A stretch of DNA of 36,214 bases from assembly GCA_018819135.1 (NCBI GenBank), contig JAHJQK010000091.1, positions 1 to 36,214 on the forward strand, given 5' to 3'. The notes beneath the pieces were generated by a model. It had not been told where the DNA came from. It saw nothing but the letters and a program-made list of their open reading frames with translations, and did no database searches. This document shows, one piece after another, positions 1 to 8,574 of this stretch. The stretch is from Pseudomonadota bacterium (lineage in GTDB: Bacteria > Desulfobacterota > SM23-61). The translations under genes and the position numbers were made by a program. The number at the start of each line of letters is the position of its first letter. Position 1 is the first letter of the stretch.

Positions 1-949
1 CCAGGGCAATGCGCAGGCCGTTGCGGCAAGCGTCGCAGGCCTCGCCGTCCACGACACGAATCTGATCCAGATTGACCTGAAGCGGGGCACAGGCACGAAT
101 GAAAGGACGTTGGACTTCGGCAATGGATTGACCAAGAATTTGAATTTCCTTTTCATCCCAGATGCCATAGCCCATGCTCTGAGCCAGGCAGAGAGCGAGG
201 ACTTCTGTCGGATCGATGCCCATGATCCGCGCAGCGATAGTATCTACAGCCACCGCATCCGTCCCGGCCAGAAGCAGGTTTAATCCCACGGGGGTCCCCC
301 AAACCGGCCCATCCCCCTCGGCGGCGACCAGACCATCTACCACAATCAGATGGGGCTTTAGAACCGCGTTGATCTCGGCAATCGCCTTGTTGAGGCCTAA
401 ATAATGGAATCGTTTTTTTTCATCATAGGTAGTGGTTCCCTTCAGGTTCTTCATGGCGGCCGTAATAGTGCTGGCGAAATGGGTTTTAAGAACCGGGGCG
501 TTGATGAAGAAATCAGCCTGTAAAACTTCTTTAGCAACATGAACGCTTTTAAGAATTCCCCCCTCCGGAGTTTTGATCTCTTCGAATTCTCCGTCGTATA
601 AGTCCATGAGCCGGGCTCCTGTCGCTCTGGCCACTTCTTCGTAGCCGTTGGCGGCAAAAGCCTTTTTCGTGTTTAAACCGATGGCAATGGCCTCGGCAAT
701 GATCACTTCCGCCGGATTGGCTTTTTGCACCTCCTCCACCAAGGCCTGCATAAAAACCGGTCCGGTGAGAATTCCTTTTTCCCAGAGGTTTTCTTCGGCG
801 GTGAGATTGGGCTTGATCAGCACCCGGCTGCTGGGGGGGATGATTTGCGCAGCCGGTCCGATGAGGGCAAAGAGCTCTCCCATCATCCTCCGGACTTCGT
901 TCAAATCTTTTCCATTCTTTCCCTTGACGATGGCCACAGCAGTAGGCAC
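1..949 (-). CDS. DUF362 family protein (3' end cut by window edge)
   Basis: The minus-strand reading frame starts at a GTG at 949, with AAGGAA six bases upstream; a TGA lies just before it in frame, which excludes a longer start. An ATG at 965 is in a different frame and opens a non-homologous shadow. The product begins VPTAVAIVKGKNG and carries the family hallmark VLIKPNLT near residue 47, then FFINAPVLKTH, AAMKNLKG and LLAGTDAVAVDT, all typical of DUF362. A CDAC pair lies near residue 308, just before the edge. DUF362 proteins often occur alone or fused to ferredoxin domains in anaerobes; their reaction is not well established. The neighbour downstream on the same strand order is a Fe-S protein read in the same direction, separated by a repeat-rich spacer. 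The C-terminus is outside the window. Confidence 0.88.
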   Translation of the reverse strand, partial: MPTAVAIVKGKNGKDLNEVRRMMGELFALIGPAAQIIPPSSRVLIKPNLTAEENLWEKGILTGPVFMQALVEEVQKANPAEVIIAEAIAIGLNTKKAFAANGYEEVARATGARLMDLYDGEFEEIKTPEGGILKSVHVAKEVLQADFFINAPVLKTHFASTITAAMKNLKGTTTYDEKKRFHYLGLNKAIAEINAVLKPHLIVVDGLVAAEGDGPVWGTPVGLNLLLAGTDAVAVDTIAARIMGIDPTEVLALCLAQSMGYGIWDEKEIQILGQSIAEVQRPFIRACAPLQVNLDQIRVVDGEACDACRNGLRIAL

Positions 950-974
950 TTTGATTTCCTTTCATTTATATTTT

Positions 975-1123
975 GGGACGCAGATACACGCAGATTAACA
1001 GGATAAAAAAATCGTAAGGCGTGAAAGCGCAAGGCGCAAGTGGAAAAAAATTTTTAAATCGCCCTCACGCCTAACGGTTATTTCATGTTTTATCTGCGTT
1101 TATCTGCGGCAATCTGCGTCCCC
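975..1123. repeat. nested inverted repeat (GGGACGCAGAT type)
   Basis: Outer arms are GGGACGCAGAT..CGCAGATTAA (975-998) and its inverted counterpart ending AATCTGCGTCCC near 1123. A second inverted pair sits inside, AGGCGTGA at 1017-1024 and TCACGCCT at 1065-1072. The whole spacer between the two minus-strand genes is therefore a palindrome within a palindrome. The outer arms match the ones at 24199 and 24391. Confidence 0.7.
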
Positions 1124-1125
1124 AA

Positions 1126-1803
1126 TTATTTTTGATTAAACTCGGCGGCGCCTTGCTGGCAGAGGGCCACGCAGAGGCGGCAACCGTCGCATTTTTCCGG
1201 GTCCACCACCAGTTTTTTCTCGACCACGGAAATAGCCTCATAGGGGCAGGCTTCCAGGCACCGGAGACACTTCTGGCAGGCATCCGGGTCGATGCGGGAA
1301 ACGTAGGGCACATCCCCGGGAATCTGGCTGGGAGCGATGATCTTACTGACGGAGCGGCCGGAGAAATCGGCAAGGGAATGATACCCTTTGGCTTCCATCC
1401 AGCCGGAGATTTGCCGGAGCCAGCGTTTGATGATCTTGTGTCCGAAGACAATGACCGCGGCGCAGGTCTGGACCGCAGTGGCCCCACAGAGATCGTGGGC
1501 TTCCTGCGCATACCCCTTCATCTTCTTGACATATTCTTCGGGGGGAGTGGGGTTGAGGCGTTCGGTGGAGTAAAGGGAAAAATAACCGCCATCATCGATG
1601 GCTTCGGGATGCTCTATATGCCAGCGAGGCCGGGGTTGTTTCCGGAGCCATTCGGTATAACAAAGAGTTTTGGTGACAAAGGCCGCCGCCTCACTGCGGA
1701 TACACTTTTTTACCATGGACAATCCGTACGTAGGCGTCCCGGAGGCGATGATAAGCGGATTTTTCAGGACAACGTCTTTGATTTTTATTTTCAGGTCAGG
1801 CAT
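1126..1803 (-). CDS. PreA-like dihydroorotate dehydrogenase-family Fe-S protein with internal deletion
   Basis: The 225-residue product starts at the ATG at 1803 (MPDLKIKIKDVVLKNPLI), which matches the usual start of this family; an in-frame ATG at 1869 adds an unlikely leader. Residues 1-103 look like the first part of a PreA/dihydroorotate dehydrogenase TIM barrel (NPLIIASGTPT, FSLYSTERLNPTPPEEY). The chain then jumps at about residue 104 (near base 1495) to CGATAVQTCAAVIVFG, which in full-length relatives lies near the end of the barrel. It finishes with two 4Fe-4S motifs, CQKCLRCLEAC and CDGCRLCVALC. Full-length relatives are roughly 390-410 residues, so about 170 residues holding most of the flavin and substrate site are absent, with the frame kept. 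The enzyme is probably inactive as a dehydrogenase; a ferredoxin role or an assembly collapse are alternatives. Confidence 0.75.
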   Translation of the reverse strand: MPDLKIKIKDVVLKNPLIIASGTPTYGLSMVKKCIRSEAAAFVTKTLCYTEWLRKQPRPRWHIEHPEAIDDGGYFSLYSTERLNPTPPEEYVKKMKGYAQEAHDLCGATAVQTCAAVIVFGHKIIKRWLRQISGWMEAKGYHSLADFSGRSVSKIIAPSQIPGDVPYVSRIDPDACQKCLRCLEACPYEAISVVEKKLVVDPEKCDGCRLCVALCQQGAAEFNQK

Positions 1804-1977
1804 CGACTTGAAAATCCTTTCTTGTTTAACTGTACCTTTTTTATAACACAAGTCTGCTTCAAAAGCCAAGTGTGCCGAAGAATGCGGATTGCGGGATTCG
1901 AAATGCGGAGTGAAAAATTACGGAACACGGAATAAATATCTTTGAACTTCGAACTTTTAACTCTAAGAAATTGGGAA

Positions 1978-2007
1978 TTGAAGTGATTCCTTCCTCCATG
2001 CGATAAT
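1978..2007 (+). promoter_or_regulatory. candidate sigma70 promoter for the IlvD/Edd gene
   Basis: TTGAAG at 1978-1983 and GATAAT at 2002-2007 are 18 bases apart and lie 33 bases before the ATG at 2041. The ribosome site AAAGGA follows. The rest of 1804-1977 holds no gene; it contains degenerate word-like repeats (GCGGATTGCGGG, GAACTTCGAACTTTTAACTC) of the kind seen in other spacers here. Confidence 0.4.
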
Positions 2008-2040
2008 GTCTGGTAAATTACCAACCCGAAAGGATAAAAG

Positions 2041-3750
2041 ATGATCAACAAAAAAGATTGGAAAACAAAAAAGTATTACCATGGTCCTTCCGGAGCACAT
2101 CGCCGGGCTGTGTACAAGGCTATGGGGTACACGACGGATGATTTGAGCCGCCCTTTGATCGCTATCGTGAATACCTGGGGGGAAGTTTGTCCCGGCCATT
2201 ACCATCTGGATCATTTAACCCGCACGGTACGCGATGGCATCTGGAAGGCCGGGGGAACTCCCCTGGAATTTGCAGCCATCTCTCAATGCCCAACCGCCAG
2301 CCTGGGAGAGCCGATGATGCGTTACGACCTGCCAACGCGGGACCTCCTGGCCTTTGACATCGAAGCCATCATCGAACAACAGATCTTTGACGGAATGGTT
2401 ATCCTGGTTTCCTGTGATAAAGTCGTACCCGGAGCACTGTTGGCCGCTGCCCGCTTGGACCTCCCCTGCCTTATCCTGCCGGGTGGATGTATGGAAGTCG
2501 GTTCTTGTGAAGGCGAGCAGGTTTCCCTCTCCGACCTGGATGAGGTTATTTTCGGCGCTCTTCCTATGGGAAAAGCAGACCTGAAAAAAATTGAACTTTT
2601 GGAGGATGCGGTCTGTCCTTCACCGGGTGCCTGTCCCATCATGGGGACGGCCAATACCATGCAGTGCCTGGCTGAAGCCGTTGGCTTGACTCTTCCGTTT
2701 GCCGCCACGGCCCGGGCAGTATCAGCAGAAAGATTACGCCTGGGAAAAGCCTCGGGAGAAGCCATTGTCAGAATGGTTAGGCGCGGGGAAACAGCGCGTT
2801 CCATCCTCGGCGCTAAAAATTTGGAGAACATGCTCCGGGTCTGCATGGCTCTCGGGGGATCGACCAACGGAATCCTGCACATATTGGCTCTGGCCCGGGA
2901 ACTCGGCCTGGCGAGGGAAATGAATATAGAGAAGGTGGACCGCTTCAGCCGCACGACCCCTTGCATCTCTGACGTCCGGCCGGTGGGGAAGTATTTCCTT
3001 CCCGACCTTCATGAAGACGGCGGAGTCCCAGCGATCATGGCTGAGTTAAAGCCATTTTTAAATCTGCAAGCCAGAGGCGCAGGCGGACGCTCGGTAGGTG
3101 ACTGGGTCAAGTTAGGAAGGGAGAGTCTGAAGCGGGGCAGGCGGACGGTCCGTGCTCTGGATGATCCCCTGCTTGCTCACGGCGGGATTGCCGTGCTTAA
3201 AGGGAATCTGGCTCCGATCAGCTCTTTAGCGCGCATGCTTAACAACACCATTCCTTCTCATCGCGGGCCGGCGCGGTGCTTCAATTCTCAGGAAGAAGCT
3301 GTGGCCGCTTTGAAAAAAGGAAAAGTCAAGGGGGGAGAAGTGATAGTGGTTCGCTATGCCGGTCCACGGGGAGCTCCGGGTATGCCAGATATTTATGCTC
3401 TCTTAGCCACGGTGGTAGGGATGGGCCTCGAAGGTAAGCTGGCCGTGGTAACCGATGGGCGATTCTCCGGGTTCGCCCGCGGGTTAGGTGTATGTCAAGT
3501 CTCGCCAGAAGCCGCCGTAGGTGGCCCATTGGCTTTGGTAAAAAATGGGGATATCCTTTCGATCAGCCTTCCCGATCGTTCTCTGAATGCCGAAATCCCG
3601 GCTCAAGAATGGAAAACGCGCGCGGCCGCATGGCAGCCTCCAAAGATGAAAAACGCGCCGGGCATCCTCGGCCTGTTCGCGGTCAACGCCGAGCAGGCCC
3701 ACCAGGGAGCCCGGCTGGTCGCTCATCCGGCACCATGGAAAAAAATTTAG
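2041..3750 (+). CDS. IlvD/Edd family dehydratase
   Basis: The 569-residue protein has the length and motifs of the dihydroxy-acid/aldonic-acid dehydratase family, which removes water from a 2,3-dihydroxy acid to give a 2-oxo acid. Three cysteines sit where the family binds its Fe-S cluster: C50 (GEVCPGH), C125 (VSCDKVVPG) and C198 (GACPIMGTANTM). GGSTN near residue 280 and TDGRFSG near 470 are also present. The start at 2041 has AAAGGA upstream. The first motif reads EVCPGHYH rather than the EVTPCN usual in branched-chain IlvD, and no other ilv genes are nearby, so a sugar-acid dehydratase or another substrate is as likely as valine/isoleucine synthesis. The gene converges on the DUF6599 gene, leaving 11 bases between stops and no evident terminator. 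Confidence 0.88.
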   Translation: MINKKDWKTKKYYHGPSGAHRRAVYKAMGYTTDDLSRPLIAIVNTWGEVCPGHYHLDHLTRTVRDGIWKAGGTPLEFAAISQCPTASLGEPMMRYDLPTRDLLAFDIEAIIEQQIFDGMVILVSCDKVVPGALLAAARLDLPCLILPGGCMEVGSCEGEQVSLSDLDEVIFGALPMGKADLKKIELLEDAVCPSPGACPIMGTANTMQCLAEAVGLTLPFAATARAVSAERLRLGKASGEAIVRMVRRGETARSILGAKNLENMLRVCMALGGSTNGILHILALARELGLAREMNIEKVDRFSRTTPCISDVRPVGKYFLPDLHEDGGVPAIMAELKPFLNLQARGAGGRSVGDWVKLGRESLKRGRRTVRALDDPLLAHGGIAVLKGNLAPISSLARMLNNTIPSHRGPARCFNSQEEAVAALKKGKVKGGEVIVVRYAGPRGAPGMPDIYALLATVVGMGLEGKLAVVTDGRFSGFARGLGVCQVSPEAAVGGPLALVKNGDILSISLPDRSLNAEIPAQEWKTRAAAWQPPKMKNAPGILGLFAVNAEQAHQGARLVAHPAPWKKI

Positions 3751-3761
3751 AATCACTTTTT

Positions 3762-4649
3762 TTATTTCTTGAAAAAACTTTCAAAATATTGGAAATATGT
3801 GGACCGGAGGTTAGGGTCATCCAGGTTCATGGTCCCCCAGATGTATTTTCCTTGCCAGTAAAGGTCTACTTCCCCATGATAGGGGTCCCGCAAACGATAA
3901 GAGCCTTCACCGGATTTCTTCTCCAAGTTTTCAGTCTGCTTCAGGTATCTCTCCATCATGTCCCGGCAGTCATTCTGATTTTTACCCTCGATGACGAAGA
4001 TCTTAAATTTCTTTCCCAAAAGTTCATAGTCAGCGGTAAACCCCGAATGGAAAAACGAGTAACCCAGGAAGTCTTTGGCTATGAATTTTTCCGAATTTTT
4101 CCTTTTCCCCTCGGCAGGGAAGGAAGATAAAATCGCGGGAAGCGATGATGGCCCCTCTAAATTTTGGGCCACCTGCCGGGCGAAGGTGAGCAGGATCTCC
4201 TGATCATCCGCTCCCGTGTTGTAGCTGTTGATTTTTACATAGTATGGGCCTTGGACAAAATTCAGGACCATACTCTCGCTGTATCCCTGAGACCCGATAT
4301 CCAGAAAATTCGCCTTGGCCAAGCGCTCCTGGCTGTAGATCCCGAAAGCATGATGCGGAGTCTGGTGGCGATAGACTTCGACGGTCACCGAGGCCTTCTT
4401 GTCATTCCGGTATTCGCCCACCTGCAGGTTTTGAAAATCGTACTTTAAATAGAGATCGGCGGCTCCGTTGATGTATTCATAGAGAGTCTTGGGAGAGAAA
4501 ACCTGGGGTTTTTCTGCTTGTTTCCACCCGCTCACTTCAGGGAACGAAACGGTTTTCCCCTCTGCCAGGGAAGGCCCCCCTAAGGATTTTGCCCCCAGGA
4601 ATAAACAGAAGAGGAAAAGTGGAGTTTTCCATATCCTAAGTTTTTTCAT
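3762..4649 (-). CDS. DUF6599-like exported protein
   Basis: The 295-residue product starts at the ATG at 4649, preceded by GGAG five bases upstream. It opens with MKKLRIWKTPLFLFCLFLGA, a clear signal peptide with likely cleavage after PSLA, so it is probably periplasmic or surface exposed. The segment TLYEYINGAADLYLKYDF with a following VTVEVYRH and FGIYSQERLA is typical of DUF6599, a family of unknown function. It sits 25 bases downstream of the aldo/keto reductase gene on the same strand, so the two are probably one transcript, and both products carry export signals. That suggests a shared periplasmic role, but no reaction can be assigned. The earlier in-frame ATG at 4718 lies inside the upstream gene and has no ribosome site. 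Confidence 0.8.
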   Translation of the reverse strand: MKKLRIWKTPLFLFCLFLGAKSLGGPSLAEGKTVSFPEVSGWKQAEKPQVFSPKTLYEYINGAADLYLKYDFQNLQVGEYRNDKKASVTVEVYRHQTPHHAFGIYSQERLAKANFLDIGSQGYSESMVLNFVQGPYYVKINSYNTGADDQEILLTFARQVAQNLEGPSSLPAILSSFPAEGKRKNSEKFIAKDFLGYSFFHSGFTADYELLGKKFKIFVIEGKNQNDCRDMMERYLKQTENLEKKSGEGSYRLRDPYHGEVDLYWQGKYIWGTMNLDDPNLRSTYFQYFESFFKK

Positions 4650-4674
4650 TTTAACTCCTACCTTCTCATATCCT

Positions 4675-5811
4675 TCAGGCGATAAAATTGGAAGGGACTT
4701 CCCGCAGGTGGACAACATCCTGGATCCGGGCAGAAACGTTCCATCGATTTAAACATTTTACCGGACATGAGGAACAGTCTCCACAAAATTCCGAAGGAAG
4801 ATTCAGGGAGAACAAGAGATCTTGGGCCTCAACCAGATTCCGGTATCCGTAGACATACATGTAGGCTCGCATCAGGTCGGGAATCGGGAGTTGTTTTAGG
4901 CATTGGCCCAAACATTGCCCGCAGCCCTGACAGTAGAGACCCGAAAAGAGTTTAGCCCGGCGAAGATGGTTTTTTTCCGATTGAGTTAGGGCGAAATCTT
5001 TCATCACCGCCAGGTCCAGATTCATTTGATCAAAAGTGGTGAACCCGGCGATGATGGTATGCACATTGGGATCCTGCAAGGCCCATTTTAAGGCTGCCCG
5101 GGCATCTATTGTTTCTGACGCATAGCTCCCACGAATATTGCCTCCAATGGTCTTCATGGCCACGACCCCCAGACCGGCTTCCGCCGCTTGGGCGATGGCC
5201 TTCTTCACTTCGGGTCCATGTTGCTGCCGGAAATTGTAGGCCGTCAGCACAACGTCATAAACCTTGGAATCGATAGCTGCCCGGATTACTTCCGGTTCGT
5301 TCCGGTGGGTGGTGATCCCGATAAACCGGATCTTCCCGGCTTTTTTCGCCTTTTCCAAAGCTTTCATAATCGGTTCATAGAAAGCGGACTCTCGTCTCCA
5401 GACGTTGTGATGGTGATAAATATCTATATAATCCAGCCCTAAATTCTTAAGGCTGGTATCAATTTTTTTGGTATAAGCTTCTTCGGTCGCTTCGGCCAGA
5501 TAAAGTCCGGTGTTTCGATCGTTAGGCAGGCGCGCTTTGGTGGAGATCGCAAAAGAATCCCGGGGGCGGCCCTTGAGTACCTCGCCGATCATGGCTTCGT
5601 TCGTACCCCTTTGATAGGTTTGAGCGGTATCCAGGTGAAACATGCCGGCATTCAAGGCGGCCCGAACCAGGTTGGGATTATCGGTATTCATCACCCCCAT
5701 GGTTATGACCGGCATCCGGATCCCTGTTTTGCCCAGGACCCGGTAGGCCACCTTTTCTTGCGGTTGTTTCTCGGTGGAACTCAGATAAAGGAACCCCCCC
5801 ATACTGGCCAA
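4675..5811 (-). CDS. aldo/keto reductase with C-terminal Fe-S domain
   Basis: Residues from about 20 to 300 form an aldo/keto reductase barrel: HLDTAQTY holds the catalytic Asp and Tyr, AISTKA the Lys, and DYIDIYHHHN the His. NADPH-dependent reduction of a carbonyl is the family reaction. The C-terminal 90 residues carry two CxxCxxCxxxC motifs (CQGCGQCLGQC and CGDCSSCPVKC), as in anaerobe aldo/keto reductases with ferredoxin-like tails. The open frame begins at TTG 5811 with residues ASMGGFLYLSS, which look like the second half of a Tat signal. The first half (GRRDF) lies directly upstream in another frame, so the true start is probably at 5840 or 5855 and a one-base frame break separates them. 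The gene leads an apparent two-gene unit with the DUF6599 gene. Confidence 0.85.
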   Translation of the reverse strand: MASMGGFLYLSSTEKQPQEKVAYRVLGKTGIRMPVITMGVMNTDNPNLVRAALNAGMFHLDTAQTYQRGTNEAMIGEVLKGRPRDSFAISTKARLPNDRNTGLYLAEATEEAYTKKIDTSLKNLGLDYIDIYHHHNVWRRESAFYEPIMKALEKAKKAGKIRFIGITTHRNEPEVIRAAIDSKVYDVVLTAYNFRQQHGPEVKKAIAQAAEAGLGVVAMKTIGGNIRGSYASETIDARAALKWALQDPNVHTIIAGFTTFDQMNLDLAVMKDFALTQSEKNHLRRAKLFSGLYCQGCGQCLGQCLKQLPIPDLMRAYMYVYGYRNLVEAQDLLFSLNLPSEFCGDCSSCPVKCLNRWNVSARIQDVVHLREVPSNFIA

Positions 5812-5855
5812 CGACGACCTTAAAAATCCCTTCGACCCATCCCTCTCTTAGCCAT
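5812..5855 (-). other. out-of-frame Tat signal start of the aldo/keto reductase
   Basis: On the minus strand, ATG at 5855 (or 5840) reads MAKRGMGRRDF and then hits TAA. Adding one T to the T5 run at 5822-5826 joins this to LRSSLASMGGFLYLSS in the reductase frame, giving a classic RRDFL twin-arginine signal. GGGGAG precedes the 5855 ATG. Either the strain has lost Tat export or the T run was miscounted. Confidence 0.75.
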
Positions 5856-6077
5856 CTCCCCAAGGCCCTCCAATCTATTGGAATCTCCAACCCAACTGCT
5901 TATTAATTCCTTGGCAATGAAGTCATTTTTTTTAATTTCCCGAACTCATATAATTTATCATTAACTCGCCTTTCCGATCAAGAAAATGCTTTAAATCATA
6001 TGAAATTCATTTTCACCCCTCTTCCCATGCCTTGCCTGAATCCTTGCTTATTTTTTGCTAAACTGAGCGATTTTTTA

Positions 6078-6373
6078 AACCACAGAGAACGCCGAGAATA
6101 ATTTCATAGTAAAAAAGAATAAGCTCAATCTTTTCTCTGTACTACTAACGTGCAAAATCTCGAAATTTTATTAAGCAAATGATTCTCCAAGTGCCAGCAT
6201 TTTAAAGAAAACCTCTGAAATCCTCCCACCCCCCCTTTGCGAAAGGGGGGCAGGGGGGATTTTGATGTTTGCTATATTGATTTTTTACATTTGTTCTCTG
6301 CGATCTCTGCGGCCTCTGCGGTGAATAGTTTTTGGTTGCGGTTATGCCGCGCTGTGCCCTCTGTGGTGAATCG
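6078..6373. repeat. composite intergenic repeat element, copy 1
   Basis: No gene is seen in 5856-6654; this element fills its middle. In order it has AACCACAGAGAACGCCGAG (6078-6096), CTACTAACGTGCAA then ATTTTATTAAGCAA (6142-6178), a C-rich/G-rich perfect hairpin centred on TTTGCGAAA (6230-6250), CTCTGCGGCCTCTGCGGTGAA (to 6325), and GGTTGCGGTTATGCCGCG followed by CTCTGTGGTGAA (to 6370). The same parts occur in the same order, on the opposite strand, at 11617-11775. Bases 5891-6077 are AT-rich with nothing recognised. Confidence 0.75.
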
Positions 6374-6574
6374 CCTTTTTTAGGTTTTTAATAATGATTG
6401 GCAGGCATCGTTTTCGTAAAAAGGGATATTTGGGTGATTTACAGTTGAAAGGAAAGGAAATTTTTATATCATATGGGTAAAGCGCAGGGCCAAATAAATT
6501 TTAACCATATGAAATATTTAAATTTAATAATTATAAATTTATTACGTGAACGAATAGTTTGGATACGAATTTTC

Positions 6575-6603
6575 TTGACATTTTTGAAGGCGTTTTTTAG
6601 AAT
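6575..6603 (+). promoter_or_regulatory. strong sigma70 promoter for the acyl-CoA dehydrogenase gene
   Basis: A perfect TTGACA (6575-6580) and TAGAAT (6598-6603) are separated by exactly 17 bases. Transcription should start near 6610, giving a 45-base leader with AAAGGAGGA four bases before the ATG at 6655. A 61-codon open frame at 6473-6658 overlaps the promoter and is not credible. Confidence 0.75.
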
Positions 6604-6654
6604 GCGATACAAAGAATTCATAATAAAGGAACATCAAGCCCAAAGGAGGAAATC

Positions 6655-8514
6655 ATGAGCAACGGAACTTTTCCGATAAGCATGAGGGACATTCGGTTCA
6701 TTCTTTATGAACAATTAGGCATTGAACGGCTCTGCGAATTTGATAAGTTCAAGGATTTCTCCAAGGAAACTTTTGACATGGTTTTGGAAGAAGGAGCCAA
6801 ACTGGCGGCCGAAGTAATCGCTCCGCTGAATTCCATTGCGGATAAAGAAGGCTGCGTTTATGAGAAAGGGAAAGTAAAAGTTCCGGAGGCCTTCCATGAA
6901 GCCTTCAAGAAATACTGCCAGGGCGGATGGATTGCCGCTTCAGTGGATACAGAAGCCGGGGGGCAGGGGCTGCCGGATTCTGTAGCCCTGGCGGCCGCAG
7001 AGATGTTTGTGGGGGCGTCCGTTTCCTTCACTACCTACCCTGGTCTTACTCGTGGCGCCGCCAACCTGATTGAAAGTTTCGGAACACCGGAACAAAAGCA
7101 GCTGTATCTGGAGAAAATGTACAGCGGCCAGTGGACCGGCACAATGTGCTTGACCGAACCCCAGGCCGGGAGTGCCGTGGGCGATGTTAAATGCATGGCC
7201 AAAAAAGAAGGGGATCATTATTTGATTCAGGGCACGAAGATCTTCATCACCGCCGGCGACCATAACCTGACGGAAAACATTATCCACGCCGTCTTGGCCC
7301 GCACGGAAAATGCCCCCCCGGGAGTCAAAGGCTTAAGCCTCTTTATCGTGCCCAAGGTCCGGATCAACCTTGATGGATCCCTGGGAGAACCCAACGATGT
7401 AAATTGTGGCGGCATCGAGCACAAGATGGGGCTCAAGGGGTCTTCGACTTGCACCCTGAATTTCGGAGATGACGGGAAGTGTCACGGGTATATTCTCGGG
7501 CAGGAGAATCAGGGTATCCAGCTCATGTTCCAGATGATGAACGAAGCCCGTCTGGGCGTGGGCCTGCAGGGTTTTGCCCTGGGGAATCTGGCTTACCTCT
7601 ATGCCCTGAAATATGCCAAAGAACGCATCCAGGGGGTGGAAATCACGAAGATGAGAGACCCCAACGCCCCCCGAGTGACGATCATTAACCATCCCGATGT
7701 ACGCCGGATGCTCATGACCATGAAAGCTTATGCCGAAGGTCTACGGGCGCTGATTTACCGCAGCGCCTACTACGCGGATTTGGCCAAGGTGGCCACGGAC
7801 CCGAAGGAGAAAGAATATTGCGAAAACATGATCGATCTCCTGATCCCTATCGTTAAGGCTTATTCGACAGACATAGCCTTCCGCCTTACCGAATGGGCCA
7901 TCCAGGTCCACGGGGGGTATGGATACTGTGGCGAATACCCTGTGGAACAGCTCTGCCGGGACGTGAAGATCACTTCCATTTACGAAGGGACCAACGGCAT
8001 CCAGGCCATGGACTTAGTAGGCCGCAAATTATCCCTGAAAAAAGGAGCCTTAATCATGGGCTGGATGAAAGAAGTCAACGAGTTCGTAGAGAAGCATAAA
8101 GCCCATCCAGTTTTTGGGCCGGCGATCGCCCAGCTGGAACAGGCGAAGAATACGCTGGTCAATGTTTCCATGCACTTCGCCAAGGTCGCGGCCGGAGGAG
8201 ACCCGCTCTACGCGATGCTCCATGCTTGCCCGTACCTGGAACTTTTTGGAGAGGTGGAGCTGGCCTACCTTCTCCTCGACCAGGCGATCATTGCGCAGAA
8301 TAAACTCCAAGACATCGATAAGAAGGCCGGGGCAACCACGGACGAGGCCAAGGCCAAAGTCATGGAAGAGCAAGCCGAGGCTGCCTTCTACAGCGGCAAG
8401 GTCTATACCGCCGAGTTTTTCGTCAACAATATTCTTCCGAAGGTTCAATCTACCGCCACGACTATTCTCAGCGGCAACCGCAGCGCCCTGGCGATTCCAG
8501 AGGCGGCGTTTTAA
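6655..8514 (+). CDS. acyl-CoA dehydrogenase, long form with extra C-terminal domain
   Basis: The 619-residue flavoprotein is about 240 residues longer than a short-chain acyl-CoA dehydrogenase. It has the N-terminal helical domain, the middle domain motif MCLTEPQAGSAVGD (near 164) and FITAGDHNLTE, the C-terminal helical domain with VHGGYGYCGEYPVEQLCRD, and IYEGTNGIQ where E444 is the expected catalytic base. The last 130 residues match the extra C-terminal domain of the DmdC-like and related long dehydrogenases. These oxidise acyl-CoA thioesters at C2-C3 and pass electrons to electron-transfer flavoprotein. Substrate chain length cannot be read from sequence. The start is fixed by AAAGGAGGA. 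The gene has its own promoter and terminator, so it is monocistronic. Confidence 0.93.
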   Translation: MSNGTFPISMRDIRFILYEQLGIERLCEFDKFKDFSKETFDMVLEEGAKLAAEVIAPLNSIADKEGCVYEKGKVKVPEAFHEAFKKYCQGGWIAASVDTEAGGQGLPDSVALAAAEMFVGASVSFTTYPGLTRGAANLIESFGTPEQKQLYLEKMYSGQWTGTMCLTEPQAGSAVGDVKCMAKKEGDHYLIQGTKIFITAGDHNLTENIIHAVLARTENAPPGVKGLSLFIVPKVRINLDGSLGEPNDVNCGGIEHKMGLKGSSTCTLNFGDDGKCHGYILGQENQGIQLMFQMMNEARLGVGLQGFALGNLAYLYALKYAKERIQGVEITKMRDPNAPRVTIINHPDVRRMLMTMKAYAEGLRALIYRSAYYADLAKVATDPKEKEYCENMIDLLIPIVKAYSTDIAFRLTEWAIQVHGGYGYCGEYPVEQLCRDVKITSIYEGTNGIQAMDLVGRKLSLKKGALIMGWMKEVNEFVEKHKAHPVFGPAIAQLEQAKNTLVNVSMHFAKVAAGGDPLYAMLHACPYLELFGEVELAYLLLDQAIIAQNKLQDIDKKAGATTDEAKAKVMEEQAEAAFYSGKVYTAEFFVNNILPKVQSTATTILSGNRSALAIPEAAF

Positions 8515-8538
8515 CCTTTAACAAGTTTCCTTAATTGG

Positions 8539-8574
8539 AAGAGGTGGTCTCGTAAAGGAGCCACCTCTTTTTTT
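8539..8574 (+). terminator. rho-independent terminator after the long acyl-CoA dehydrogenase
   Basis: AAGAGGTGG at 8539 pairs with CCACCTCTT, extended by CTC/GAG across a one-base bulge, with loop GTAAAG and a run of seven or more T. It lies 25 bases after the stop codon. Confidence 0.9.

Noticed and set aside
549-965. 138-codon minus-strand frame starting with ATG at 965
   Set aside because: It overlaps the DUF362 gene in a different frame and has a low-complexity Arg/Gly/His-rich product; the GTG-started frame has clear family motifs.
1132-1935. 267-codon plus-strand frame opposite the PreA-like gene
   Set aside because: It is antisense to a frame with conserved Fe-S motifs and has no recognisable domain or ribosome site.
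6473-6658. 61-codon plus-strand frame before the long acyl-CoA dehydrogenase
   Set aside because: It spans the promoter and leader of the next gene, has no ribosome site and an AT-driven composition.
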